Source: Diplosphaera chodatii (taxonomy: Eukaryota > Chlorophyta > Trebouxiophyceae > Prasiolales > Stichococcaceae). Taken from it: 64,000 bases of DNA. Below are positions 48,435 through 61,100 of this stretch, one piece after another. Within the stretch, counting starts at the first letter, position 1. Every line of letters begins with the position of its first letter. The stretch covers positions 1,302,001 through 1,366,000 of the forward strand of contig JAALGY010000020.1 in NCBI GenBank assembly GCA_032358165.1, given 5' to 3'. The notes below the pieces were generated by a model that did no database searches, had not been told where the DNA came from, and saw only the letters and a program-made list of their open reading frames with translations. The position numbers were made by a program, and so were the translations under genes.

Positions 48435-50637
48435 ATGATCAGCGCTGTCGCTGCTTCAAACCTGGCATCATGTGCGAGTCAGTCGTCTCGTGTGCAACCG
48501 TCCGTGTGGCAGCGATCGTGCCCATTCACACCTTCCAACAGCAGAGCAGCAGCGTCGCAACAGATTCAGAGGGTTGTCGTCCTGCGAGAAGCGCCATGCG
48601 TGCAACTGACCCACTGCAGGTCGTCCAAGGGCTGCACACCTATGGCAGCAACTGGCAGCGGCGGTGGCGGTGGCCGGACGCCGCCAGTGCAGAAGCGCAC
48701 TGGCGGTCATGACGACGAGCAGCCTGCTGAGCAGCCTGGTGATGCAGACGACGTTGACGGCATTATGGCTGCGGTGGGGGTTCGCATGCCAGCATCATGC
48801 TCCCTTCGCTGACGAGAATGAACATGCGTGCATGCTGCTGACGCTTCATTCATTCCCCCGGATTGGTGTCACGCAGGCCGGCACCAGCTCTGCAGAGCTG
48901 CCAGCAGATTTGAGGGTGAGACTCACTGCCAGGGGTGCAACTTAGTCATACACACACAGGCTGGGGTTCACGAGAACGTCTTGCAGCCTTCAGTTCGAGC
49001 CCCGGGTGCCCTCGCAGAGCGCGCTGGCGAGAGGCACTTTGACAGCAGAGCTGCTGCGGCGGTGGCTGCGCCTGGTGAAGACGCCAGTGCTTGGACCTTT
49101 GGCAAAGGCTGTGCCAGGGTTCAGGTACTGCTCTGTACTTGCCGCATGTGCAGCAAGCTGGGTGCTGCTCCTGTAAGAGGTTCACTCGTGCGATGGCATG
49201 CGATGGAGTAGACTGCCAACATGATTGTATTGCTGCACCACCGATGACCTTGGGGTCCGTGCAACAATGCAGGGACCGCATCCTGGGTAACCCACGCTTC
49301 CTACTGGTGCTGGCAATAGAGGAAGCGATGGGCGTGTCTGCGAAGCTGAGTGCGGAGATCAACGCCCGCGGCGACAACTTCAACAAGGTCCGGAGTGGTG
49401 GCGCCTGATGCGATAGGCCGGTGTGGCCCTGCATCACCTGATGCTTGCTACACATGCGTCGAGCAGCATGCAGATGGGCACCTGCGCTCTGCGGTTCATC
49501 AGCGCTGCGTACGTTGCCCTGCAGGAGCTCAACTTTGTGCTGTCCGATCTGGCGCTGGAGGTGGTGGGGGACGCTGCGATCGTGTGGCTGCTGAGCCCCA
49601 AGGCGGCTATCGCGCCGCGGGCCGCCGGCGGCCTGTCACGCTTCACAACGTCACTGCCAGGCTACTTCCTGCAGGTCATCATAGCATCAGACGACCTTAC
49701 AGCTCTTACGGCTATCTGCTATTCGCTGTGAACACTGCATCTGCATGTGCAATGGGCTATAGAAGGCACGACTGTTAGCAGGCCAATGGCAAAGCTGCTG
49801 ATGTGCTGTGCAGGTCGGGGACTACACTTTGGCGCAACGAGTGACAACTTACCTGTACCGCGGCCTGCAGTTCCTTGCCGTCGGCTTTGGCGCCAGCGTG
49901 GTTGGTCATGGGCTTACCAAATACATGGTGAGCTATTTAGGTTTAGGGCAACCTGATGGCCAAACGCTGACAGTCCCGCCACAATAAGCTGCTCACCTGG
50001 TATCACAAAGAACTGCAGGTGGTGACAAACTGGCAGTGCAGCGTTTGCGGTTGTAACTGAGACTCGTGCTCATTTGAACAGGTGGACAAGGCAGAGGCAG
50101 GCATGGCCGAGGCAGACAAGGGCAAGCCGCTCGCTTCAGTCATGGTGCGCCAGTCTTCGTGGGTCTTGGTGCTTTCAGCTGTAGCATCATGCTATGCAAG
50201 ATCGCTGTTGGTTGGGTTCGTCCTGCACAAAGGCACACCTGCTGGCGTGCTGCAGGACAACTCTCTTGGGTGGGGCTCCTTCATGGCGGTATCCAGCAAC
50301 ACCCGATACCAGCTGGTCAACACGATCGAAGAGCGCCTGATGGTGCGATCATTCATGTCAAGTTGTTTGCTTATAGTCTTGCTAGATGGTCAAGCATCAT
50401 CGTTTGGCATTGCAAGACGGCTTGCCCAGATGCTTCATGCATGTGTCGGTATGCTGCTTTGGGCTGGGCCATCAATCTTGCAGCCATGTGTTCATGAGCG
50501 ACTTTGCTCCTATTCAGGACCCCTTCGTGCCCAGCATCGTGGTGAGGAACATGCTCACCTTCCTGCTGCGCTTTGGCAACACCTTCATCGGCGGCGACCA
50601 GTGGGTCCGGTATGCTGCTCTCATCGGGTTGCAGTGA
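48435..50637 (+). CDS. RETICULATA-like plastid envelope protein (DUF3411)
   Basis: Plant relatives sit in the chloroplast inner envelope and affect leaf mesophyll development and metabolite supply. The ATG at 48435 (MISAVAASNLASCASQSSRV) opens a Ser/Ala/Arg transit peptide, followed by the GSGGGGG stretch usual before the mature domain. Later exons give TAELLRRWLRLVKTPVLGPL, RILGNPRFLLVLAIEEAMGV, ELNFVLSDLALEVVGDAAIV, GDYTLAQRVTTYLYRGLQFL, VGFGASVVGHGLTKYM, WGSFMAVSSNTRYQLVNTIE and NMLTFLLRFGNTFIGGDQWV. The order matches DUF3411 throughout, including the ELNFVLSD and GNTFxG blocks. It closes RYAALIGLQ with the stop at 50635. About four hydrophobic helices are visible. Confidence 0.88.
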
Positions 50638-50970
50638 GTTGCATTATAGCAACAGCTCAGATCAGCTATCAGGTGATATCAGCCGAGATCTTATGACAAT
50701 GGGTCATCAGTTGAACAGCCTTGGGCCAGCCTGTTCTGGTTTGATGGTGTTTGGGCAGAGCGTGTGTATGCTCAGCCTTGAGGTGCAGCGCAGAGCTGCG
50801 CCAAACATACGACGAGGGCTGCCTCGCATGCACAGCAGCAATTGACTGTCAGTTTGCAATCAGCAGGTTAACGTGTGGCATGTATCGATGACACGGACTG
50901 GTCCAGGTTGTGGTGCTAGCTGCCCGATCGTGATCATCTGCCCACATCTGTGACCAGCCAAGCATCGCAA
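50638..50970. other. convergent intergenic region
   Basis: Lies between the RETICULATA-like stop (plus) and the stop of the Ala/Ser-rich protein (minus). Nothing was recognised beyond presumed 3' untranslated sequence. Confidence 0.35.
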
Positions 50971-53900
50971 TCAATAGTCATCCCAGCTGCTGTCCGTGTC
51001 ATACACTGCCGGTGTGTCATGCCGCTGCGGCTCTACTGGCTCAGACTCCACACTCAGTACATGCTCGTCCTGTAGGGAGGGGGTCTCTGCATCATCATCA
51101 CCATCAGCTGCACTCACTCCGGCGGAGCCCAGAACACTGCCAAAATCATCCTCCACAAGCGCAGCCTCTGGTGCTGAGGCGCTTTCTTCTACTGGAGCAT
51201 CTACACCTCGTTGTGCACCGACTGGCTCTTCATCTGCTGCAGCTATCACATCGTCTGCGACAGACAACTGGGCCATGCTGCTTGCCAAGCCGCCATCGTC
51301 CTCCTCTAGCAGTGACCCATCTGTCATCCCATCACTGCCATATTCAAGATGCGCGGTAGCAAGGCCCTCCGCCTCACTGTCGGCTGCCGCAGCTCCCGGG
51401 CTACTGGCATCTGTTCTGGCGTCATGCATGCCGGGTGACAGCCCATCGACAGGCCCATCCTCCCTCTCGCTGCTGCAGCTGCTGGTGCTGTCTGCCGGCT
51501 GGCGGCACTCTGACAGGCTATAGCTACCACCCGTCTCCGCCGGGTGTCGTGTGTCTGTCCGGACGTCACAGATGGCCGGCACTGAAGCTGCAAGCATGCT
51601 GGCCCGCATTGCGGAGATTTCAGCCCCATCTGTGGGCAATCTGCTGGCAGGCCAGTGGTCAGCCGCCGATCCACTAGCAGATGTGCGCAGTTGTTCGGCA
51701 TTCCTGCCGGTGTCTGAGCCATACTCTGCCTCCGCAGGCACCTGGAGTGTGGCCGCAGCATAACAACTATCTACATCTGCTGCTTCTATCGCAGCTGCTG
51801 CTGCCAACGCTTCTGACCCATGATAGGCCACCACCTCCTCTGCACTGGCCTTGTCTACACCCAAGATTGCACCATCCTCGGTGGAAGCACCAGCATCTTC
51901 TGTCACAGCCGCGGATTCAGCCTCGGGATCTCTAGGCAGCGGCGATGTGTGACCGCCAAGACCGCCTGCGAAAAGGGTACTGGGCTCCAGCACAGCCATG
52001 TTGCAGCTGGCTGATGGACTTTGCATTGCGGCCAGCATTCAGGGAGCTCATGTGCTTAGTAAATGTCCACCCAGCTCTGCGCAGCATTATCAGCTGCTGC
52101 TGCTGCTGCTGTTTCTGCATACTCTGTGCGTTCCAGCAAGCTTACCATCAGCCAACTCCGTTGATGCTGCCGCCAAGCAGTCAGCAGCCGCTGATTTCAA
52201 GTTTTCATTGGCAGCATCGACTGTACTCTCGTCTGGAGGCTTCATCAAGCCTGCCAGCAGCATGTCGTCTGCAGCTGCTGCGTCTGCAAACTCTGATGCG
52301 GCGTCCTCGGCATGTGATGTCCAGCTGCCATGCGGACTGCTCTGCACAGTCTCTGCTGCAGCCTGCCTGTCGTCTAGATCGCGTGCGCTGCTGCGTGCTG
52401 CCTCTGCAGTGGTTGCTGCCTCACCACCTGTTGCCAGGCTTGCAGCTATGATGTCAACGCCGCCTGTTTGGGCTGCTATTGTTGCTGCGGCTTTGCTGCT
52501 GAATTCATGTGACACATTCGGCTGGTGCTGTGTGACGTCTGCATCTGACTGAGTCTGGTGCTGAGCATCAGGCTGCGGATGGAACACACATGGCTCGGGT
52601 ATTGCAGCGTCATTGAGCGCCCAGCTCACTTCTTCAGCGGCAGCAGGCTCATCCACATCTACTGGCTGCTCCTGGCTGCCACCAGCTGACGTTACATACG
52701 ACCCGCGGCGGATTGCTTCATTTTGGCCGCCCATGTGGCTGCTTCGGCGGCTGGTCGCCGAGGGGCGCCGGCTGCCTGCTGCAGCACCGCCCCCAGACTG
52801 CAGATCCCCGGTCGTGCTCCGTCTGACACCGTCTGAAGCACGCGAAGCCCGGGCATCAGCTGCTGCTGTGTTGCAGCTGTCATCAGGGTGGTGCAGGCCG
52901 CCGCGCTCAGAGCCGCTGCCGCTGCGCAGGGTGCAGCTCGACCGGGCGGGACTACTGGGCTGTGGGGCGCCCTCCGCCGGGGGTGGCCACCCGGCGGCAG
53001 CAGCAGCCCTGTGCATCCACACTGAGGCCTTCTGTCGCACATCAGGCACATGGAACCTGACACTCCGATGATGTACACCTTGCCTCAGCACATTGCTGGT
53101 TTTCCGAATGAAAGCACACACTGAGATGTACATCAGCAGGACACCTGGCTGTGTGTGCCTTTGGATTTCGCCATCGAGCTGTCTTAATGCCAGCGCCTCC
53201 CGTGCTGCATGATGGCTTTGGAAGCGGTGCCGCCGGAGGCTGCATGCAGCAGAGGCTTATGTGGGATTGCAGCTTGAATATTGGGAGGGTTCACGACTGT
53301 GCATTCACACTAGCATGCACAGACAGGGGCTCATAACCGAGGTGCGGTATGCTGGGAACTTTCTAATTGCAGATGTATGGCGCACTATGGTGAAGGCGCG
53401 CTTGGCAGCAGCCGCCTGCTCATAGATGCGCCGGAGTCCCTCCTCCTCGGCACGGCAGCGGGTCTCGAACTCCCGTGCCAGCTTCTGATACAGCGGCGTG
53501 CCTGGACGGTGCTCTGCCAGTCGGAACTGCAACCAAGATCAACAGTGTCGGGTGAGCATGCCGATCCCGGTAGACCACGAACATCGAACATGGACAGACC
53601 CGCTGGCGCATGGCGTTTTGACTACTCCACGTGCGCAAAGGTGCCTGAAAGACGTCAGGCTACCTCGTGCATCTGCATGGCGCGAGCCAGCCGCGCCGCC
53701 TGCATCTCCGCATGTTGCTTTGCACGCGCCCGTGCCCGCGCCAAGCCCCTCTCTGTGCGCTCCTCGATCTGCCGCTGCTTGTCAAGCTTGTCCTGCTCCT
53801 GCGAACGTGCTGGCACGTGCCCTATTGCATTAATCAGCACGGAGAATGCAAACGAACATGCATCGATGAACTGTCAGATGGAAAGCATGTTGATGCATGC

Positions 53901-54307
53901 TGGCTTGGCAGATACAATTCTGTTGCGCGGGCTCTGATCGCTGTCATAACTCTACCTCGCGTTGTGCAGCCTCCTCCTGCTGCCTGGCCTGGCGTGCCGC
54001 CTTGTCACTGCGGTGACGCTGCCGCCTTTGCACTTCCTCTGCCGTGGGCACCGACACAACCACAGGCGGAACCTTCTGTATTGGTGGCGCAGCAGCCGCA
54101 GTCTGCCATCCCCTGTGCGCCGATTGGACCGGCGTGAGGAGCCGCCTGCAGGCATGACGCCTCACTTGCAATCGAGGTGTGCACCAACCTCTCGAGTTTG
54201 CGCTGCTGCTCTGGAGACAGGAGTCGCGGTGGAGGCGGCTTCCAACTCAGTATTTCTGTCTCTGTTGGCGCTTTAGCGTCGATCGACCCCCAACTCACTC
54301 CATCCAT
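50971..54307 (-). CDS. large Ala/Ser/Asp-rich protein with N-terminal coiled coil, function unknown
   Basis: The ATG at 54307 begins MDGVSWGSIDAKAPTETEIL and continues to LLSPEQQRKLERL. Next exons are strongly helical and charged: RRQRHRSDKAARQARQQEEA, then DKLDKQRQIEERTERGLARA and KQHAEMQAARLARAMQMHE, then QKLAREFETRCRAEEEGLRR. These should form a coiled coil. From about 53070 down to the stop at 50971 the protein is a low-complexity acidic Ala/Ser/Glu/Asp stretch of some 650 residues. Its two long exons join through donor GTAAGC near 52137 and an acceptor near 52010. The protein ends DTDSSWDDY. No known domain was recognised. A cytoskeletal, ciliary or scaffold role is possible from the layout alone. 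Confidence 0.6.
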
Positions 54308-54796
54308 GCCCAAAAGCGTCCGTGAAGCCGGTTTCGATCGATCCGAGACTGGACTGCACAACCCGATAAGGAGCAGGATGTAGCTGCGAGCGATGCTGCT
54401 TTGCTGTCGCGATCGCCAAATGTACAGCTCGCAAGCACGTAGGCTGTAGTGCGACTGACTGTCAAGGCCAGGTGAAGGAAGTTGTCGGACGGCTGCAGGA
54501 TGCCTGATAAAGTTACAACAGAATGACCCACCCCACATGGAGTAAAGCGCAACCTGCTTGGAATGCTGAGAATGCTGAGCCTGTGCTCAGTTGAGCAAGC
54601 ACATGTAAGATGATCCTACGCTACATTAGGATGAACAGCAGAGCCCCGGACATGTTCCAAGCTAATGACAAAGGACACGTCAACCAGATAAGCTTGGCGG
54701 CAGCCGCGTCTGGCAACCATGGCCATGGCCCTCGTCACAGATCTGCGTACGAGATACCAGCAACAGTTGTCCAGGGCACCAATGCAGAGTAAACAC
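54308..54796. other. intergenic region between two minus-strand genes
   Basis: Holds the promoter of the Ala/Ser-rich protein gene and the 3' end, perhaps a last exon, of the CDF transporter gene. No other feature was recognised. Confidence 0.3.
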
Positions 54797-57435
54797 TCAG
54801 AAATACCTCGGTATACGGGAGTGGCAGCATCGGCAGTCTGTCGCATACCGGCAGTCAGCACAGCGGCAAATGCACGCTTGTCGCATAAAGAAGTAGTGCA
54901 CCTGGATGGTGGTGTGTGTGATGCCCATGTTCCGGCAAGATGTTGTGACATCAGCCAATACTCGCCCCGGATCCGCATCTACGTGCACACAGAACATGCA
55001 ACAGAGTAAGGATCCAGTCCATGAAACCTTTGTTGCTTGTAGCGCAGGCTTCTTGGCAAAACGACCTGGAACAAAAGTGAACCAAGGGGGTACCTGAGTG
55101 CACTGTGACGTGGGCTGCCAGCAATGGAATTGACGGCTTCAGCCCCCACACATGCAGGTCGAACACCGACTGCACGCCTGGCACCTATGAAATAGAAAGG
55201 ACCAGGTGGGTTTTGAAGCTCAAACAGAAGGGTGCAGAGAATGCCCAACATGTGCAAACAGCAACAAAAGCACTGCACCTGCATCAGCTTGGATTCGATG
55301 GATGCCACATCCAAATGCCGAGGCACGCGCTCCATCAAGATGTCGGAGATGTCCTGTGGGGAGTTTGCCACCCGCTTCACAAAGAGTGCAGCATCTGACC
55401 TCATCGTGTCAGCAGGTATGCATGCAAACATGAGGGTAGCAGACTGCAGAGCACAGTGCTGCCAAGCATGCACTCTACGAGCAGCTGCAGCCAAGGCTGA
55501 CCTGCAGGATCATGCGTGTCGTCCACAGCACCAGCAGCGCGAAGACGAAGGTGCATATGGGGTCTGCCAGCTGGTATCGGGGGTCGTCCTGAACCACAAC
55601 ACACGGCAGCTGAGGTTGGCACTCCACCGACAGGTTCTACTGCAGTCGTTACTGCAACAGTTCATCACCTGCTGCCGCATGTTCAACTTGCTGGCACAGC
55701 GAGTCACAGGGTGCCCCATGTGCGTTCAAACATCACGGCCCGACATGACAGCGACACATGTGCACACCTGTTTCCACCATATCAGGGCGCCCGCGGCGGC
55801 GACGCCGATCGACTGCACCAGGTCACCGATGATGTGCAGCACCGCGCCCCGCAGGTTGATGTTTTCACCGCCGTGACCCGCCCCGTGCTCGTGGCTGTGG
55901 CTGTGACCATGGTCCCCATGGTCGTGGCTGTGGCTGTGGCCAGCATGGTCATGCTCGTCATGGCTGGGGCCGGCCGGCTGGGAGACCGGCAGCATCGCCT
56001 CCTCGTCACGATCCTGCTCATGGCTGTGGGCATGGCCATTGCCTGCAGCCAGGAAACAAAACCGTTCTAGCGGTTGACAAGGTGACCGCCCTCCATGCTG
56101 ATCGAAGCAGCTTGGTCGATGTGTGACGCCCAGAGCAGCCCGAGATCCTTCGACTGTCAGATCTGCTGCTTGATGGTCAACACCGTGATAGTGCCTTCGA
56201 TCAAGGGGTGGCGCACCCTGCATGCTGCTGCTGTGCGCGTGCGCAGGCTCCTCGGCGGCGTGCGGGTGGCCGTGGCCGCCGCAGCCGTGCCCCTCACCCG
56301 GGCCATGGCTGTGCCCCACATGGCTGTCCAGCACGAACAGGTTGACCAGGTTCACCGCGCACCCCGCCAGCGCCAAGAAGAACATAACTGCAACAAGCAG
56401 CACGGCTCATCATCATGTGTTGCCGAGTCTGGCTGCACAATGATCCTGCACATTGATCAAACGCAACGAAGCACCTACTGCAATGACTGTTACTGCAGTG
56501 CAGCACTGCGACGCGGGGGTGGTCACCTTTCCCGTTGACGCGGACGGGGTGCATCACGCGGTCAATCGCCTCGTACACCAGGATGCCCGTCACCAGCCAG
56601 ATGCTGAGCACCGAGGCCAGCGCCCCCAGCACCTGATCACAACAATGACTTCCAGACGATTGAAACTCAACCAAAACAAGAGGGAACTGAGCAAAACAGA
56701 GGGGAACTGAGCTATGCGTTAGGGTAGTTCCCGAGAGTTCATGAGCTCACCTCCACTCGGTGATAGCCAAAGGTGTGTGTGGTGCGGCTTTTGCGGGCGG
56801 CATACCAACCTGCCCACAGCGACACCCCAAAGCCGCTGACGTCTGACAGCAGATGCGCTGCATCCGTCATGATGGCCAGACTGCAACCAGTAAAAACACA
56901 ACATTCAGATCGGCAACCTCAGTCGTCAGATGTAAGACATGAGGCACATAACAAGCAGTAGGAGAATGTGATATCACTGTGCCGCCCAAACACACCTGTT
57001 GGCCAGAATGCCCCCGACAAACTCAATGATCATGAAGGCGAAGCAGAGCAGCAGCGCCACCGTGAGCTTCCATTGGACCTGCATGCAAAGGGAGCAACAT
57101 CAGCATGACTTAGCGTTGCCATATGACCATGCATCAATCAAGTGGGCGCCCAACGTTCTTGCACCAGTGCCGCCGGCAGCAGCACAAAGAACAAACGCAC
57201 CTTCTTCGCTGCTCGTTCATCGGCCTGCTGCACACCCTCGGCAAGGATGCAGGTCGACGCTGCCGTCTTGTCTGTGTAGCAGGAGGTGGTCCAGTTGACA
57301 CCAGCAAGTTTGACCATGACAAAACAACATTGCAGTGCAAGTTTGACTTCATGACAGGGAACACATCCCAATTGCACCTATATTCTCGCCCAGCAGCGGC
57401 TCCAGGGCCTCACTGCTGAGCGTCGCAGCAGCCAT
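54797..57435 (-). CDS. cation diffusion facilitator zinc transporter (SLC30/MTP family)
   Basis: Exchanges cytosolic zinc for protons across vacuole or other endomembranes. The ATG at 57435 gives [20 protein letters not shown], then [20 protein letters not shown] across a phase-1 intron. Membrane exons follow: [20 protein letters not shown], the first metal site in [40 protein letters not shown] and [20 protein letters not shown]. Between helices four and five lies a long His-rich loop ([20 protein letters not shown], and later [20 protein letters not shown]), followed by the second metal site [13 protein letters not shown]. The C-terminal domain has [39 protein letters not shown] and MGITHTTIQ. 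The final codons after TTIQ are uncertain; 54797 assumes read-through to the next stop. Confidence 0.9.
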
Positions 57436-58184
57436 GCTGCTGTGCACCAGAACCCTGAGCTTCCCAGACCGCTTGCCCGCTGGCTGCACTTACATATGAA
57501 GGACACACCCCAATGCACAACGTCAGGTTGCAAGATACACACGCAAGACGTAGCGTTGCAGTTGAAACTATTGAACGGTGCCAAGCATGATGGCAAGATG
57601 GCCAGCGTCTGCCAGCAAATGCTGACTCATCAAACACTCGCGGTTTCGGCCTATCAGCACTGCCTTCATGCGCTGTGACATTGCACATGACATTTAGCGG
57701 CGATTCAATGTTGGTCTTTCGGCTGAGTGTGCTGTCGATGGCGGTGTATCACACGACGAAGGTTCCTCTTGTAGTCATGCTCTGACGCTTGCTGCTTGCT
57801 TGGACGCAGGCAGTTGCTTCAGTTTTGAGCCAGATACATCCTAGATACGTCGTTTCAAAACATCCTCCAGCGACTACAGCAGGCTTGAGGTCTTTGTACG
57901 CATTGTACTCTGCCCGCTGCGGCAGCCCTGGAAATGGGTGCAATCCCTTAGGCAGACGCTTAGCAACAGTTCTCGAGCACATCGTCCACGGTTGTGATCT
58001 AGCTGTATATGACAAGCAGCTTCCTGGCCGGCACGGCCGGGTCTTAGGCCCGCTGGGCAGGTGTGGCTGCACTTCATTGACAGAGGACGGCGCATGTCTC
58101 CTGGCCACCTCAGGCTCCGGTCTTCAGACAGCTGGTAGGGCCGCGTGAGCTCCTGCCCAGTAGCCAGACTCCTCAGCAGCAGCC
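57436..58184. promoter_or_regulatory. divergent promoter region between CDF transporter and PEX5
   Basis: About 750 bases between two divergently read start codons. The open frames here have no coding bias or recognisable motif. No metal-response or other named element could be picked out. Confidence 0.35.
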
Positions 58185-61100
58185 ATGGCGATGCGGCAGC
58201 TCGTCACCGGCGCAGACGCATGTGCGCCTTCAGATGGCGTGGATGCTGGCCCGGCCAATGCTGCTGCCGCGCTTGCCAACCAACTGCTGGGCATGGGCAA
58301 CGACAAGACGCAGGAGCGGCTGCATCAGGTTGGGATGTGCAGCACAATATTGGGCACTGCATCAGACATTACAAGCATGTTATGCAGGCGTCATGTTTGC
58401 ATTGGGGCGCTGGGGTCCCGCGCCGCATTGCCGTTGAGCTGCGACCTGTGCGCTGCTGCAGCTCCAACAGTCGAACCTTCCGTCGATCACGCCGTCAGCG
58501 CAAGGACCAGTGCATACGGCTTCGGTGGCGGATGCTGTCAGCGCAGTGGTTGATGACGGTGGGTGCATCATGTGCATCTGCAGCATCTCCTGCTTGATCT
58601 TGTGCATGTATCTGGTGAGCCGATGACTGTGTGTGTTACGCGTCGTGTAATCATTCCAGGTGGCTTCTCACGGCAGTTTGAGGGCGCCTGGGGCCGCCCC
58701 ACGGGCCCCTCCAGCCTGACAGACGAGTTCCTGCAGCAGCAGCGTGGCCAGCAGCGGCCAGGCGTGCTGCCGCCGCTGCCGCAGCACCTGCAGCCCGGCT
58801 TCCTGCCCGCTCCGCCGCCTGTGCTCGGCCCTCAGGGGACTGCCAGCCAGATCGCGCAGCCCTTCCTGCAGGTGGTGACCGTTGCACGTGGAAGCTTAAG
58901 TCAGAGCTGCACCTTTGCTCATCGTGCTCAGCGTCGCCGGTGGGTGCTGCTGGCACCTAACATGCTGAGTCTGCGTATATGTGCGGTGGCACATGCTGAT
59001 GTGCCGTCAATGAGTGCTGCCAGGCATTCATGGAGAGCGGCAAGGCGGGGATGGACTACCACCCGCTGCGCAGCGCCGAGGCGCGCATGCCCATCGAGGA
59101 CCAGTGCCGTGTGCGCGACCGTGCCACGATCGTGTCGCGCCACATCTTCGCCAGCCGTGGCGAGGCATTCGCCGATGCCCAGGTCGGTGTCCTCACTTGT
59201 GTTGCAACTGCAAGGTGCGTTGCTGCATGATGAGCTTCCTGATGCGTGCTTATACATTTGATACTACATGAATTTGATGAAGACCTAAGCTGAGGTTCAC
59301 ACATGCACGGCATGCAGGTTGCAAAGCTCCTCGGCTCCCTGAACATCGACCCTGCTGCACTGCCCGCCAACTGGGAGGAGGTGTACAGGTGCTGAGGGTC
59401 ATTCCTGGCAGCTGGAATTACAGCTGCACATGTGCTGTTGGCTAGCACATCCACTGCTTATCCACAGCGGTAGGAGCTGTTCCCTTGATGCTACAGGGCT
59501 GGTGGCGCTGGTCCAGCTGCAGATTTGGCTGCGGCGGGTCAGATGGTGGCAGCGCAGCGCCCTCATGCCGCATGGGCGTCTGAGTTCCAGCGCATGCGCC
59601 TGGATGATCAGCCAGCTGCACAGTCAGTGACACTTTTTAGAGGACCTTCGTGCCACTGGACCCATACATGACTGCTGAGCGCACCCCATGAGCTGCACGC
59701 ATCAATCAGCATCCGCCCTCGTGTCGTATGTTGCAGGCAAAGCAATGGCTGGCATGCAGAGTTTCTGCAGCAGCAGAGTCAGCAGCAGCAGCAGCTGCCA
59801 GCGCCAGCGGGCTGGGCGCAGGAGTTTGACAAGCAGCAGGCAGACGCAGCGGCAGACTGGTCCACAGAGTTCAGCACCCAACAGGTCGGCCAGGCAGACA
59901 ACACACAGCTTTGCAGGGTTGCAGCCCATCGTTGTTTAGGTGCTGGCTGCTGCACATTTTACACTGAAATGGCAAGACGTCGTCATGACCTGACAGCGTC
60001 ATCAATACATTATGAGAGGCACCTGAACAGCTTGCCTCCTCAGTGTGGGGACCAAGCCTAAGTCGTCGCAAATCACGAGCCCGATGATGGGGGAGATGCT
60101 CGATGCGCAGGATGCTACCTCTCTGGCGAATGGGGCCACAGCGGCCACGCGGGCTAGTGGGCACATGCTCGAGCACACACGAGCTCTGGAGGCGACGATG
60201 GCGTCGAACAGCGACCCCAAGTTCAAGAACTCCAAGTTCCTGCAGTTCCTGTCCAAGATGACTCGCGGCGAGGTCATCCTGGAGGACAACCAGGTTCGAG
60301 GGTTCATCTCAGCCAGTGGCCCTCCCGCCTATTAGATGAGCACACAGTTCATGGCTGGTGTTAAACATATGACCTGTGCATGCTGTTAGTTATGCTGCCA
60401 GCTGCTGTCGGTCAAGGGGCAGTGCCACATGCTCTCCGGGCCCGCCTGCAGGCCCACATTTCTGTGGTTTGCAGGGGTGGTCAAGGGTCAATGTCAGAAT
60501 ATCTGCAATGGCTGCATAAGACGCTCACTGCGTGTGCGCAGGTCAAGGAGGTGCCGCCGGAGCACAGGGCGGCGCAGTGGGCGGAGGAGTTTGACGCGCA
60601 GCCCGGAGACAGCTGGGCGTCCGACTTCCACGCCGGCCAGCAGGGCAGCGCGCAGTCCTGGGCCGCCCAGTTTGACGACGACCAGCAGCGACAGCAGCGG
60701 CGGCCGCGGCCCAGCGAGCAGTCGTGGGCCTCGGAGTTCACGCAGCAGGCGGAGCGGCCGCCGGCCTTTGCGGCCCCGGCGGCGCGGGATGCATCAGCGG
60801 CTGAGGCTGATGCCATGGCGGCAGCATCGCAGCAGGTACGCAGCGGAAGACAGCAGGGTGCAGCCGGACAGACTGCACCCTGTTTGAGAGGGTGCCCTAG
60901 GATGCATTGCCCTTGAGCGCGTCAGGTGGATGCTGTCAGGTTCCAGCAGTCAGCACGAGGAAGGTACAGCACACATATCACCGGCTCTGAACGGTCGGCC
61001 TGACTGGCGATGACTCGGTGCTCAGGACTGGGCGGCCGAGTTTGGGCAGGACCGCCTGGCAGAGGGCGTGGACCGCTGGGCGGACAGCTTCGCCCAGGAC

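Noticed and set aside
52613..53071. Plus-strand open frame of 152 codons
   Set aside because: It is the complement of the Ala/Ser-rich minus-strand gene and shows no motif of its own.
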